A stretch of DNA of 64,000 bases from the NCBI RefSeq assembly GCF_000001735.4, contig NC_003075.7:931001-995000 (forward strand). Reading direction: 5' to 3'. The position numbers were made by a program, and so were the translations under genes. The stretch comes from Arabidopsis thaliana (taxonomy: Eukaryota > Streptophyta > Magnoliopsida > Brassicales > Brassicaceae). Positions 38,352 through 51,027 of the stretch are shown here, piece by piece. Every line of letters begins with the position of its first letter. Positions within the stretch are counted from its first letter, which is position 1. Below the pieces are notes generated by a model. It was not told where the DNA came from, did not search any database, and was given only the letters and a program-made list of their open reading frames with translations.

Positions 38352-39098
38352 TGATGTTTAGTTTTGGGCTTTGTGTGTCACACACGTTTTTCTGTGTTCA
38401 AGAAATTATTAGGGTCGTTTGAATATTTTTCCTTTATTTTTCGTTAAGGTTTTCCGTTGAATCCTGGTCCAAGGAGGAATCGAGTCTTTGAGTATAAATA
38501 GAGTTGTATCGAGTATTTGTTCTTCAGTCTTTTGTTTTAAGAAAATCAATAAAAAAACAAAAAGAGGTAACCCTAGTTACCCAAAGAGCTTGTGTTTGCA
38601 TAGCACTGAGAGGAGTACTCTCGGCTCATTGTTCTAGTTCAAGAGGACGATCATCGTCTTGCACGAGTGTCACAAAATTTTGTTTAACATGAGCCTCAAA
38701 ACAACTTGTCACGAGTTTCTCTATGAGTTTATATGTCTAGGTTTGCTAATCTAAAGTGTGTGAAGCCAACGCATTCGTTTTTGTTTTATTTTTTTCTCCC
38801 TTGCACAAAAAGATCATTTTCAATTTTTCATTATGAGTTGATTACTTGATTTCCTTCATGTGTTATTGAATTTGGAGGACTAGTGATTCTTGTAGTGATT
38901 ATCACATTTTCCCACTAGGTAGTTTAGTGTCAGTTTATTTCTTAACTATAGTGATTTTAACCATTTACGGTTTACACAAAATACTTCTACAGATTTGGTA
39001 AAACGATTGGAAAAGAGAATTCAACTAGAAAAAAGAGAGGGTTACTGTTTGTTACAAACAAGACAAGCTGTTTTTCATTCTAAATTGTTGGCATATGA
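38352..39098. other. Spacer between the second DC1 gene and SYP42
   Basis: Convergent spacer, 750 bases. Around 38490-38560 a TATAAATAG is followed within 60 bases by AATCAATAAA, a compact arrangement seen in LTRs, but no LTR ends were found. From about 38999 it corresponds to the duplicated block at 35495. Confidence 0.5.
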
Positions 39099-41192
39099 CT
39101 AAAACAAAATATTCTTAAGAATTAAAAGAACAATCATGATCAAACAGAGTACAAGGAGTATAGTTGCACATTTCACCATTGCTCCTTCTCTTTGTGTTCT
39201 CTCCGCCTATTTAAAAATTGAAATGTCTTTGTGAGTTCCATACGGTGAAAAATCTGTAGTACTCACAAAATCTTATGAGTTTTGGGTAAAGAATCAAACC
39301 TTTTGTAGTTGTTTATAGCCTTCCTCGACCGATGTAGAAACGTTTTGGACATTGTAGTCTATCCGATCAACAATCGTGCCCTAATTGATACAAGAATATA
39401 AGAAAACTAATTGTTGAGAAGCCAGCAAAAACTTTGTATCTAGCCAGTTATGTAATTCATAAGCCTTTTAATGACTAAGCTAGGCACCTGGTCAATCACA
39501 AGGGCTGATAAGTCTTTCATTATCTGTGCAAGGTCATTCACGGAACCCAGAACCTAGACAGAACTCTGAAGTTAATCGCCATCGAAAATGTGAAGCACGC
39601 AGCTTCTTAAATATGGTCGAGTAACAACTTCCATTACCTGTTGTATCTCTCGTTCCCTTTCCGCTGAGACATGTTGCCCTTCCTTCAACTTGATTGTCTG
39701 GTGTTCATCGAAACCCTACAATTTATTGAAGACCAGCGATTCTCATTATGGTATTGGCAGAGTAAGGACGACAAGGTTCTGAAGATTGATTAAAAAAAAT
39801 CTGACTCGTCCTAGCATGATAACCATAAGAAGTGTTTCTTAAAAATGTAAGGAAGACAAGGATAACTGATTAAAAATCTGAATTGCTCTAGCTAGATAAC
39901 CATATTAAGTCCTTATTAATTTGTCAATGATATATAGTTTTACAATACAAGTAAGCACTTACCATCCCACCAAGTTCATCCTCTTCATCCAGTCTCGACA
40001 TCTTTCCATTCACATTAAACTCTAAATCTACTTCATCCTGACCCTATGATTAGAGAAGCCAAATACAAATAAGAACATCATATTACGGTACATGCATGTC
40101 TCAAGAATCAACACTTTTTTTGTTTATTTCTTGAAAATAAAGGAAACATACCTCTTTCTGCTGCTGCAGACGTTTTAAGTAAGTAGACTGTTTTCTGCGG
40201 AGCTCCATGGAAAGGTTCTGAAGATCTGTTGCAAGAGAACGCTGTCAAAAGCAGTATGCCAAAAAGTAGGTCAAGTCCATTGGAGAGCCCCACTATACAT
40301 GTACACAGAACTTTATCCTCATGCTACAAACTCAAAACATAGAATAACCCAAAGTACATTATATAGAGGGAAAAAAAAACACTTCATACATTTTGCTGAC
40401 TGATAATGTCAACTAGATAGGTAGTCAAAACATATGAGAGTGATTTAACCCAAAATTCCTAACTTTCTTCTCTAAAAGCACAAAAGAAAAGGTAATGACC
40501 ATGCATTCTTTATTGTTAACAAGCTCGATTCTGAAAAAGTGTCCAACAACCTACCTGCACATTTTTCCTGAGATTTGATTCTTCAGAAGGCCCTCTAGTA
40601 GATAACATCTGCAATCTCTTTTCTGACTTCCTCAACAAATCTGTGATCTCATGAGTGAGCATCTCGACTTCACGATGAATCCCTTTGTTATCTCCAAATG
40701 TAGGCATAAGAGCCTTTGAATGTGCCTTTGCTAGTTCATTCATTTTGTCTCGCACCTTTTGTATATTAAAAGTTATCTCCTCAGAATCATCAACCCAAGC
40801 TGGTGGCATACCAATTGTGAAGGCATCACTACTGCAAACATTCACAACAACACTTAAATCATTTGCTCATTCTGTTACCTAATTCGTTTAGGGTTCTAAT
40901 TCTGTATCTCAAATCAATCCCATGATTACAATTCGTTTCTATATATAAGTTCATAGAATTTCCCAGGTTTTGCAGAATCAAACAACACATTATATTATTA
41001 CCTTGATGGACCAGGATCATAGGAATTCAAAGGAGCATAAGAGGAGTGATTGGACCGGGAAAATGAACCGCTAACCATTTCGATCACCGGACCACCGAAC
41101 GAATCAGACGCCGATAAAGATAATGGAGCACGCGCGCTCTTACACGCATCCCTGTGTTTCCGGTACACCGTCGTTCGATTCCTCGTCGCCAT
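39099..41192 (-). CDS. SYP42: Qa-SNARE syntaxin of the trans-Golgi network, 323 aa, 8 coding exons
   Basis: A membrane-fusion protein of the SYP4/Tlg2 group acting at the TGN/early endosome. Exons in transcript order: 41192-41002, 40831-40555, 40241-40152, 40043-39963, 39715-39638, 39553-39488, 39380-39300, 39206-39099; the sum is 324 codons. The start MATRNRTTVYRKHRDACKSA is preferred over an upstream in-frame codon at 41201. The N-terminal part holds the Habc-type helices (exon 2-3), the SNARE motif runs through AEREREIQQVLGSVNDLAQI and YNVQNVSTSVEEGYKQLQKA, and the last exon encodes a C-terminal membrane anchor (CATILLVLCLIMIVLLILKN). Nothing looks broken. A decayed copy of its 3' part lies at 35593-35850. 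The name comes from memory of AT4G02195. Confidence 0.96.
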
Positions 41193-41775
41193 CAATACCA
41201 AATCAATTGATTCTCAACAGAATCTCGAAAGTAAAATTTCCCGGAGAAAATAAACAAAATCGGAGCTTTTGTCGTCGGCAAAAGCAAACGAATCTGAATC
41301 GCAAAATCGTTTCTCATTAGCGCGTGTTACAGACTTAGCAACGAAGGAGAAGTATTTGGGCCTTTTTAGGCCCATTTATATATTGGGCTTATAGTCCACT
41401 TGCGCGATAGGGTCAATATAAGTGTGTGGAGCACACGTTTTAAGACGGTGGCGCAAAGACGAAAATGCCCGTAGATTCGTGGCGGCTAAAAGTCAACAGA
41501 GGGACGTTGGTGGTTCAGGGTAAAAGAGGCTATAGTGACCGGTTAGGGGTAGTTTGGTCATTGGATTTAGCTCAATAGATTCGTGTCCATGGATTCCCTC
41601 ATGTCGCCAGAGAAAAAGACCACATTTAAAGGTCTTGCCTTTTTGGTGTGTTTCCTCGCACTTTCAGGCTGAACAAAGTACTGACAGATGCTAATAAATA
41701 CACGGAGGAAGAATATGCTCCTTTAATTATTATCTGAGATTTTTCAATTCAAGTTCGTGTGGATTCAGAATCAAA
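41193..41775. other. Head-to-head promoter region, SYP42 and DI19-5
   Basis: 583 bases between divergent start codons. It contains the leaders of both genes and a site II cluster at 41357-41389. No other gene. Confidence 0.7.
41357..41389. promoter_or_regulatory. Site II (TGGGCY) cluster in a bidirectional promoter
   Basis: TGGGCC at 41357-41362, its reverse complement GGCCCA at 41369-41374, and TGGGCT at 41384-41389. Clustered site II elements bind TCP factors and are frequent in promoters of housekeeping and growth-related plant genes. Confidence 0.6.
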
Positions 41776-43203
41776 ATGGAAGAAGATTTGTTGGGCATTT
41801 GTGGGTTTGATTCGTCGAAGAAATATCGATTAGAAGAACTTGCCAAGTATCAGTCGGGTTAGTGTAAAGATCCATTCTTTTTCCCAATTGCATTTAGCTT
41901 TGTTTTAGGGTTTATGCTTTATATGCAGGTGGTTTTAATTTCTTTATCAAATTTCAATTCTTTTGGCCCTTAAGGTCTAGTGAGTTTAAATTTTGTCACT
42001 TTATGGGTAAACTTTATGTTATGTAATTGATAAAAGTTTTGTGATGGTGAAATTTTTGTTTAGGTTCATGTATTGAGTTTGAAGATGATGATGAAATGGC
42101 AGTGGATTATCCATGCCCGTTTTGCTCAGATGATTATGATTTAGTTGAATTGTGTCACCATATCGATGAGGAGCATCAACTAGACGCCAACAATGGGGTA
42201 ATTGCAACTCGTATCCATCTCCCAAATCAGTTACTGTTCTTTAAACTATACATTTGAGTTTTTACATGAAGCAGTTAGTTGTAAATTTAGACTATTTATC
42301 GTGTGATGTTCATTGTTGTACTCTAATGGTTACTTTAGTAGGCAGGATTGTGATTCTGTAAGGAGAGTTGGTAGGGACTTCTTGGATTTTAGTTCACTTG
42401 GATTATTTGCTTGATGCTATGAGGAACCATTTTGTAGTTGTGAAGTGTTTGGTGTGAGAAATGAAAACAGTCTTTTGGTGATGATGAATGTAATAACTTC
42501 TCACAAATTCAGCTTTGGTTGTGATGTAGATATGTCCGGTTTGTAGCAGACGAGTGAAGATGCATATGGTTGATCACATTACCACTCAGCATAGAGATGT
42601 CTTCAAGGTATCCTTTTTTATTTACTCTTCTTGCTTTCGTTACCATTTAGTAGAAAACTTGTAAGTCTTTTTGTGCTTATTCTATATCTTGGTATGTTTT
42701 ATATCGGTTATCTGACATTTGTGTTCCTTGACGAATACTTACCTTGAACAAAAGCAGAGACTTTACAAGGATGAGTCATATTCAGCATTTTCTCCAGGGA
42801 CTAGGAAATACTTACAGTCTCTAATCGATGAGCCGTTGTCTACTAATCATACATCTAAAAGTGTTCTGGACCCATTATTATCATTTATATACAATCCGCC
42901 GTCACCAAAGAAGTCCAAGCTTGTACAACCTGATTCATCTAGTGAAGCAAGCATGGAAGACAATAGCTTAATAAGGGATTCAACAGAAAAGTAAGTAATT
43001 CTTTGACATTTTCTTGATTCTGCTTGCTTTATCTCATCTTCTTAAACCTTGTCTAAAGATACATTTCGTATTTCTGTGTGCTCAGAGACTGGGAATCGCC
43101 GTCTCCCTTGTCAGATACAGAGCTACTAGAGAAGGCAAAGAAGAGAGAGTTTGTACAAGGTTTAATATCATCAGCCATATTTGATCACATTTACAACTTC
43201 TAA
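41776..43203 (+). CDS. DI19-5: Di19-family zinc-finger protein, 214 aa, 5 coding exons
   Basis: A nuclear protein of the drought-induced 19 family. Exons: 41776-41857, 42064-42197, 42530-42607, 42758-42990, 43086-43203; 215 codons in all. Two C2H2-type fingers are visible: CPFCSDDYDLVELCHHIDEE and CPVCSRRVKMHMVDHITTQH. The C-terminal Di19_C region follows, with a Ser-rich segment and SPLSDTELLEKAKKREFVQG near the end. Family members bind DNA or interact with calcium-dependent kinases in drought and salt responses; this is family knowledge. The gene shares a 583-base promoter with SYP42 and ends 116 bases from the stop of the convergent Myb-like gene. Confidence 0.95.
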
Positions 43204-43319
43204 GAGCATAAGTCTTTGTATATGAAACTCTCGCAAAGTAGTCTGTACTCTGTAGTATAAGCCAATGAGCTTCTGTTTATCGTCAAACTTCTACTTTGCT
43301 TCTTTACAGCTCATAATCC

Positions 43320-44917
43320 TCAAGTCACTTGAGGTCGGAGTTTCCTTAACAACCACTTCTTGCGTAGTTTCACATCTAGAGCCAAGAAAGTTTTCGCCTT
43401 GAGTTTATCTTCAAGCAGATCACAAGCATCCAATATAAGTTCATCGTCCATGTCTGGTAACGCTTGAATAGCCTCAACCGTGTCCTCTATTGACATGGTT
43501 TGGGTTTCATCAACTCGAGGCTTTTTCGGGTTTATAGGGCTTGTATCAGTATTAGCAAGTTGATCTCTTTTGTTCTTGGGGTCAAACAAAAGAGAGTTGC
43601 TATCTTCTTCCTCAGCTGAAATAGACAAATCTGTAGTACCACTGGACTTAAATTCTTGGAATTCAGTTTCAGGGTCAAACCAATCCATAGCTACAAAGCA
43701 TTCGTTTTCTTCGATCCCAGAATCGCCACAGAGCACACACAGATCTTTATAGTACGGAATTGGCCGAGTCATAAATTGCCTTGCATCTCTATGAGCCTGT
43801 GATTAATTCAGACAAGAACACACATCAAAACAGAGACGAAAACACTGTAACTAACCACACAGCATAGATCAGAGCGATTAAGTTACCTTTATATAGTCTT
43901 GCCATACATTATTATCAGCTGTAACCATTTGACGCTCATTATCCCAAGCAAACCCATCTGATCGAAGAATACTCTTGATCGCGTTGAACTGTCTTCTCAG
44001 AGACTTATACCGGTTCTTCAACACATCAACATCAAAGTTAGACTCAAATTTCGCATTGAAGAGATTAACCATCTCAGTCCATGCTTGTTTCCTGAAAACA
44101 CCTTCAATCTGGTTTCCTCTCCTCGCTTGGTCCAACATCAGATCAATGAAATACCGGTCCATTGGAGGATGCCAAGTAGTCCTGCACCGTGTGACACTGC
44201 TTCCTTTTGAGTTAGACCTGACTGTTGACGATTCACATATTCTGTTGTACCCATCATCTTCCTGAATCAGTGTCTTGGATTCTCCCTCACTAATACTCTC
44301 CTCAGCTGAAACATACATATTCATTCACAGGTTACTTAAGAATCTTTGATCTTTGGTGACAAGAATGTACAATGAAGGATTCAAGTAACAATCAATAGAT
44401 TAAAGATTGTACCTTTGTGCTCAGACATTCCATCTGAGTAAACCAAGCACAGATCTTTGTAACAAGGTATAGACTTTATCCGAAAAGATCTCGAATCAGG
44501 ATGAATCTTCAATAACCCAAAAGCAAAAACAAATCAATCCCTGAGAAGAAGACACAAAATCACAAGTAAACAAAACGCAAAACGCACCTTAAGATACTCA
44601 TCCCAAACGCAGTTATCAGCAACAACCATCTGTCTAGTATCATCCCAACTAAAACCATCTTCTATCAAAAGATTATTCACAGATTTAAACAAGTTCCTCA
44701 ATGTCTTATGCCTGTTTTTCAAAACATCTTTGCCATAAAGAAACTTGAACTTGGCAGTGAAGGAACAAGACATGAACTTCCAAGCTCGTTTACTAAACAA
44801 ATGATCTTCAAATCTGTTGCCTTTTCTAACTTGTTCCACCATAAGCTCGATGAAATACTGATCCATTTCAGGTGTCCACACTGTTCTTAATCTCTCATTG
44901 CCGTTTCTACTGCTCAT
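43320..44917 (-). CDS. AT4G02210: Protein with two Myb/SANT-like domains, 439 aa, 4 coding exons
   Basis: Exons in transcript order: 44917-44588, 44506-44413, 44305-43887, 43796-43320; 440 codons. Each of exons 1 and 3 encodes a Myb/SANT-like domain (Myb_DNA-bind_3): [20 protein letters not shown]... and [20 protein letters not shown]..., each ending ...ADN.VW.[DE]Y[LI]K. They align throughout, so the gene arose by internal duplication. The C-terminal exon is acidic and ends in a Leu/Lys-rich helix ([20 protein letters not shown]). These domains are shared with PIF/Harbinger ORF1 proteins and with LIMYB-like host proteins. A 5' UTR intron (about 45088-44943) is likely, with GTAAGC donor and TTTGCAG acceptor. 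A DNA-binding role is inferred. Confidence 0.93.
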
Positions 44918-45727
44918 TATCTATTTCTCCCTTCTTCTTTACCTGCAAAAAAATCGATTGCAAGAACACAAATTTGAAATCGAGAAATCAAGTTATAAAA
45001 TCAGAAATCAGATTCTCGTAAGAAACTGGATCAGACCCATAATAGAGATTCGACTAAATTAGCTAAAGAGCAGAGAATCTTCGCTTACAGAGAGTCAGAG
45101 CTCCGGTGAACGGGAGTTGGAGTACCGGTGAGATTTTAAGGATAAGGTTGTCCGGGATAAGGTTATACTTTTATTCGTAACCAATTTAGAAACCTTTATG
45201 GGCTTATATTACTTTATTGGGCTTAGTCTATTATAGGCCTATGTTAAACGACATCGTCTATTCTAGGGTTTGTTTTTGGGCCAGAGTGACGTTTGTTTTC
45301 CTTTCGTCGTCGTCGTCGTCGTCGTCTTCGTCTTCGTCTTCGTGAAAGATGTTTACAAAATTTTGCTGTTTAAATTGATAGAAGAAGATTCGACCTTTAA
45401 AGGCTATCTGAAGAACATCTCCATCATCGCCTGGTGTTGTAAGTTTCTTTTGGATTTTGATTCTTGTTGATACTGACTAGTGAGCTCATTTTTAACATTT
45501 GTTCGTACCAATTCTGGGATTTGTAATTAGCTGAGTATTGAGCTCTAAATCTTGAAAAATTAGTGAGTTTAGTATTTTGCGAAAGACCCATTAACAGATT
45601 ATGATTTGTGCGTTGTTTCTTGCCAAATACTTTTGAGAGGTTTATGAAACAGAGTAAAACCCTAGAATTCAATTCCTTTGCTCTGTTATGCAGTCTTCAT
45701 TTCATCAAATTCAACACAGAAGATTCG
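44918..45727. other. Head-to-head promoter region, Myb-like and MYND genes
   Basis: 810 bases with leaders of both genes, a probable 5' UTR intron of the minus-strand gene, the site II/telo-box cluster, and a CGT/CTT-rich microsatellite at about 45304-45344. In-frame codons upstream of the MYND start (ATG at about 45644) are open but are taken as leader. Confidence 0.65.
45199..45282. promoter_or_regulatory. Site II and telo-box cluster in a bidirectional promoter
   Basis: TGGGCT at 45199-45204 and 45218-45223, a telo-box TAGGGTTT at 45264-45271, and TGGGCC at 45277-45282. The site II plus telo-box combination is typical of plant genes for translation and cell growth. Confidence 0.6.
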
Positions 45728-47902
45728 ATGAGTAGCTTCAACGGAGACTCCATGGATGATTTCAAAGGCCTCCGAATAACTCAGCTTGATGATGATGACG
45801 ATGATGAAACTGCGGTGGAACCTATAAATATGGATGAATTTGATGATGATGATGAGGAAGATGATGAAGATTATGAACCTGTGATGTTAGGTTTCGTTGA
45901 GAGTCCTAAATTCGCATGGTCAAATCTTCGTCAACTGTTCCCTAATTTAGCTGGTGGTGTTCCGGTACTAAGTTAAAACATCTTTCAATTTGTGCAATCA
46001 AAAACTGTTTCTTCTTTATGTTCTTAGGTATTGATTCTTTGGGTTGATATTTGTCAATATAGGCATGGTTGGATCCAGTTAATTTACCATCAGGGAAGTC
46101 AATTCTATGTGATCTATGTGAAGAACCTATGCAATTTGTACTTCAAGTAAGTTTCATACAAACTATTTTGTTGTTTCTTGCATGTTTTTTGTCGGTTTAT
46201 TTATGAAATTTGTTGTGGAAATTTGGCAGCTTTATGCTCCTTTAACAGACAAGGAATCAGCTTTTCATCGGACATTGTTTCTCTTCATGTGTCCATCTAT
46301 GTCTTGTCTCCTTCGTGATCAACATGAACAATGGAAACGTGCCCCAGAGAAGGCTATGCGGAGGTAGAAAGAAACCTCTTACTATATATTGCATCTTTGT
46401 ATTGTTTGTCTCCTCTCCAAGTGGGTTGTTACACTAAAGTACTGTTTTTTTTGTTCCTGAAGTACGAAGGTTTTCCGTTGCCAATTGCCTCGAGCTAATC
46501 CTTTTTACTCGAGTGAGGCTCCAAAGCACGATGGAACAGACAAGCCATTGGGTCATGGAGGTATTATGAACTGATTGATGGGTTTGACTGAATGCCGAGA
46601 ATTCTCTTTTAATTGTCAATTCTTGATATTGTTTGTTTCACTTTAGCTCCGCTTTGCACTTGGTGTGGAACATGGAAAGGAGATAAACTATGTAGCGGCT
46701 GCAAAAATGCTCGATACTGTTCACCGAAACACCAGGTGTGTGCATATGTGCATCGTAGTTTCTTTTGTTCCGCTAGATTCTGCTCTTTTGAGCAAATTTG
46801 AACAATCTGTGTTGTTTCTAATTTCCAGGCCCTGCATTGGCGCTTGGGTCATAAAACCGAATGCCAACAGCTTCGAACGGTTAGCGAAACATCTGACTCA
46901 GGCCCTGTCAATAATGGGGTTGCTCCAACTGAAAAGCAGAAAGGTTAGCTGAATTCACAAACTTTTCCTAGCCCTGAAACTTTGTATAACTAGTGATATG
47001 AATTTTTCGGTTTGTGCAGTTGCGAGTAAGAGTTTATGGAAAGAATTTGTATTGATCAATGAGGATGAAAGTGAGTATGATACTGAGATGTCAGGAGATG
47101 ATGAAGTAGCTAAACCTTTGGTCTCAAAGAGAGAAGTTGACGACCAAATGAAATCGCTAATGAACGATTTTGAGGTAAACAGTTCACTTGTCATGGCCAT
47201 TTTTGCAAACTTCAAAAGGCCTCAAATGATTCTCATTTTCCATGCTTGTACAGGGAGATGCTGATAAAAAGAATTGGGTTAATTTCCAGCAACGCGTAGA
47301 CAAAGCCCCTGAACAAGTTCTGAGGTGTGATTCAAACGCTTATGATTTTCTGCATACTTTTGATCTTGATTCTCCCATAACATCGATTTGTGAAATACGT
47401 ATTGATACAGATATTCCCGGAGCTCTGGTGCTAAACCCCTTTGGCCAATAGCAAGCGGACGAGTCTCTAAATCTGAGCTTCCCAGTTGCAAATCTTGTGG
47501 TGGTCCTCGTTGTTTTGAATTTCAGGTAATTCTTTCTTCTCTTCTTTATAAACTTGTATTAGCTTGGTCTTAGTCACTTCTTTTGCTTATTTTATAAACC
47601 AGTCAAGAATTGGCCAACAATTTTAGCTGAATCAAATCAACTTTAAACCAATAAAACACACAATTTTCCCCATTTCATTTCTCTGTTCTTGCATATTGGA
47701 AGCTTGGCTCTGTTCTTGATCATTTCGATGGCGGTTTTATCAGGTGATGCCGCAGCTACTGTTCTTCTTCGGTGGGAAGAACGAGAGGGAATCTCTCGAT
47801 TGGGCAACAATCGTGGTGTACACTTGTGAGAACTCGTGTGACTCGAGCTTAAGTTACAAGGAAGAGTTTGTCTGGGTTCAACTATACAGTCAGACAACTT
47901 AG
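45728..47902 (+). CDS. AT4G02220: MYND zinc-finger / PDCD2 C-terminal domain protein, 418 aa, 10 coding exons
   Basis: Exons: 45728-45964, 46063-46146, 46230-46363, 46463-46560, 46647-46735, 46829-46943, 47020-47174, 47254-47324, 47411-47525, 47744-47902; 419 codons. An acidic N-terminus (DDDDDDE, DDDDEEDDEDYE) is followed by the PDCD2 N-terminal fold (SILCDLCEEPMQFVLQLYAP), a MYND finger from residue 188 (CTWCGTWKGDKLCSGCKNAR, then YCSPKHQ and HKTEC), and the PDCD2 C-terminal domain (AKPLWPIASGRVSKSELPSC, QVMPQLLFFFGG, SLDWATIVVYTC). Exon 8 must stop at 47324: reading through gives a false stop after 47450. PDCD2 and its yeast relative Tsr4 are dedicated chaperones of ribosomal protein uS5; a ribosome-assembly role here is inferred and fits the promoter motifs. 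Confidence 0.95.
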
Positions 47903-48390
47903 GATCCTCTATTTCCTTCCTGGCTGTTGCCTCCAAAGTTTTGTTCTTAACCGGATCGTACCGGACTTAAATATATTTGTAAACTTGGGTATGTTACTTG
48001 GTTTGTTTAAAGATTTTGTTGTGTCCATAGTAAACTTTATATACAAGATCTTATATCTTGTGATTTACTAGAACAAACATACTATATTCCTATTATGATT
48101 TTGACTCATACTATATTATTGACTTTTATGGATAAAGCTGTTTGATTTCTCTTCTAATTCGCTTATGATCGAATCTTAACCATAATTATGTGCTAAAAAT
48201 TATAGATAGTGTATTACTAAGATGGTCGAGAGAGAAAAGGACTTGAAGATAGAATTAAGTCTCCTGAAACAGTACGAACTACTGACAAAGGTTCTCATAT
48301 TTGTGACAAATAAAGAGTTTTCACAAAGCTATATCACATAAACCATTCAAAATCACTGCTTATAAGAGAATTCACTACCGAGCAAGCTTC
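47903..48390. other. Convergent spacer, MYND gene and RPL19
   Basis: Tail-to-tail 3' UTRs, AT-rich, nothing else seen. Confidence 0.65.
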
Positions 48391-49640
<1,250 letters not shown>

Positions 49641-49954
49641 TTTAGCCTCTCCCTGATTTTGGCGAAGAAGAGTTAATCGAAGAAGACAATATCTTTATAT
49701 ATGATATTTTCTAGGGTTACTCTTCCACAAAAACCAATCGTTTTCTAATTGGGCTTTCTGCTAAGCCCATTATAGGCCTAGTTTTGAATTTAACACAGAT
49801 GCGTACACGTTGTTCCGTAGGCATCAAGGCATCTATAGAAACGTATTGAGTTCACAATGTTTCACCCTCATTTCCATAATTTTTCTTCTTTGTGTGTTCT
49901 CTCTCTCTCGGAAGAAAAAACCCTAGTTTCTTGCCGAATCAAGGCAAAATCACG
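49641..49954. other. Head-to-head promoter region, RPL19 and AGL51
   Basis: 314 bases between divergent start codons, including both leaders and the site II/telo-box motifs. Confidence 0.65.
49712..49769 (-). promoter_or_regulatory. Telo-box and paired site II elements of RPL19
   Basis: A telo-box TAACCCTA (minus strand, 49712-49719) and site II motifs at 49750-49755 and 49764-49769 lie 70-130 bases upstream of the RPL19 ATG. This is the standard layout of plant ribosomal protein promoters. Confidence 0.7.
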
Positions 49955-50245
49955 ATGAAGCAATCTTCTTTTTCTTCTTCTTCTTCGTCACGTAATTCAA
50001 CTAGTTTAACAAACAGACTCAAAACCATCTTCAAAAAAGCTGAAGAGCTTTCGATTCTCTGTGCTATTGACGTTTGCGTCATCTATTACGGACCAGACGG
50101 TGAACTGAGAACATGGCCTAAGGAGAGAAATACAGTGAAAGACATGGCTTCGAGATATAAAGAGGCCACAAAACGCAAGAAGAGTCTCAATCTTCATGAC
50201 TTCATCGAGAAGGAGAAGGACAAGGACAAAGACAAAGACAAATGA
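49955..50245 (+). CDS. AGL51: Type I MADS-box protein, truncated frame of 96 aa
   Basis: ATG at 49955, after an 'aaaaccctag' leader. The protein starts with a Ser-rich stretch in place of the usual MGRKKIKL, then shows the core of a MADS domain: RLKTIFKKAEELSILCAIDV, then CVIYYGPDGELRTWPK. It ends in a Lys/Asp repeat (KEKDKDKDKDK) at a TGA. The next frame continues with sequence that looks like the rest of the same protein, so the stop seems to come from a one-base insertion in a GACAAA repeat. As written the gene would give only a MADS domain. MADS proteins bind CArG-box DNA as dimers; type I members act mainly in gametophyte and seed. AGL51 (AT4G02235) is my recollection. Confidence 0.75.
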   Translation: MKQSSFSSSSSSRNSTSLTNRLKTIFKKAEELSILCAIDVCVIYYGPDGELRTWPKERNTVKDMASRYKEATKRKKSLNLHDFIEKEKDKDKDKDK

Positions 50246-51027
50246 CAAGGGGAAGACGAATTCGAAAAAGAAGAATTATGTGAAGAATTGGTATCCTGAC
50301 TTTGATCATTACTCTCCTCAACAACTCTCTCAATTGATTCATTCCTTAGAACGGACTCTTTCTACTCTGCAAGAAAGGCTTCGTATTGTTGAGTCGCAGA
50401 AACAACAAAACAAAAACTTGGTGCATCAGAGTTTAACACCATCGTATCTGAACCAGATCCAACACTTGAATCCTAGCAACTTCTCGCCGTATATGTACAA
50501 CCATGGAGATGCTGCTACTCTCTCACAACTCCCACTGTCTGCTTCACTCTCCAATCAACTCCAATTACCTGAATCACTTGATGCGGCATGGTTTTGGTCA
50601 GAACATGTGTTTGGACAACATCACCAACAACAACAACTTTCAACATCCTGGCGTGTCAAACACACAAGAATACTCACCGTTTCTTTCGGTACAAGCATCT
50701 GCAGTGAATAACTACGGGTTGAATAATCACTTGATGCAGCGACAGGATCAGCTTCATGGTTTTGATCAGAACATGTGTATGATGAGTGAAATCATCAACA
50801 AAAACAACGTTCTACAATATCCTAATCTCTCAAACACGGTTCCACATGAATTCTCTTCTGGTTTCAACCAGAACACTTATGGTAATGCTGTCGGTAACAC
50901 TAGCTTCTCTCAAGACATGTTTTCAAGCTATGATCCGAGCAGTCTGCTTCACACATCTTCTCTGCCACCTCTCCACAACAATTCTAACAGTTATTGTTTT
51001 TCTGACAACTCAAGACTTCTCTGCTAA
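50246..51027 (+). pseudogene. Frameshifted C-terminal part of the AGL51 locus
   Basis: Two successive open frames follow the truncated MADS frame. The first, up to about 50550, encodes KTNSKKKNYVKNWYPDFDHY, then SQLIHSLERTLSTLQERLRI, a plausible coiled-coil region. The second, from about 50550 to the stop at 51027, encodes two similar Asn/Met-rich repeats, GFGQNMCLDNITNNNNF and GFDQNMCMMSEIINKNNVL, and ends NSYCFSDNSRLLC. Each switch is equivalent to one inserted base (or two deleted). The frames fit together as a single type I MADS C-terminus, so the locus is either a recent pseudogene, an allele, or an assembly error. Confidence 0.65.

Noticed and set aside
38440..38700. LTR-like arrangement (TATAAATAG then AATAAA)
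   Set aside because: No TG...CA ends, target duplication or partner LTR could be found.
40998..41201. SYP42 start at an upstream codon (41201)
   Set aside because: Three extra residues, no ATG advantage; syntaxin starts MATRNRT at 41192.
45644..45727. Upstream in-frame ATG for the MYND/PDCD2 gene
   Set aside because: Adds 28 residues without family similarity; the ATG at 45728 gives the acidic N-terminus and the length (418) I remember for this protein.
47325..47451. Read-through of exon 8 in the MYND gene to a TAG at 47449-47451
   Set aside because: The following frame resumes the PDCD2 domain after a GATACAG acceptor at 47410, so this stretch is an intron.
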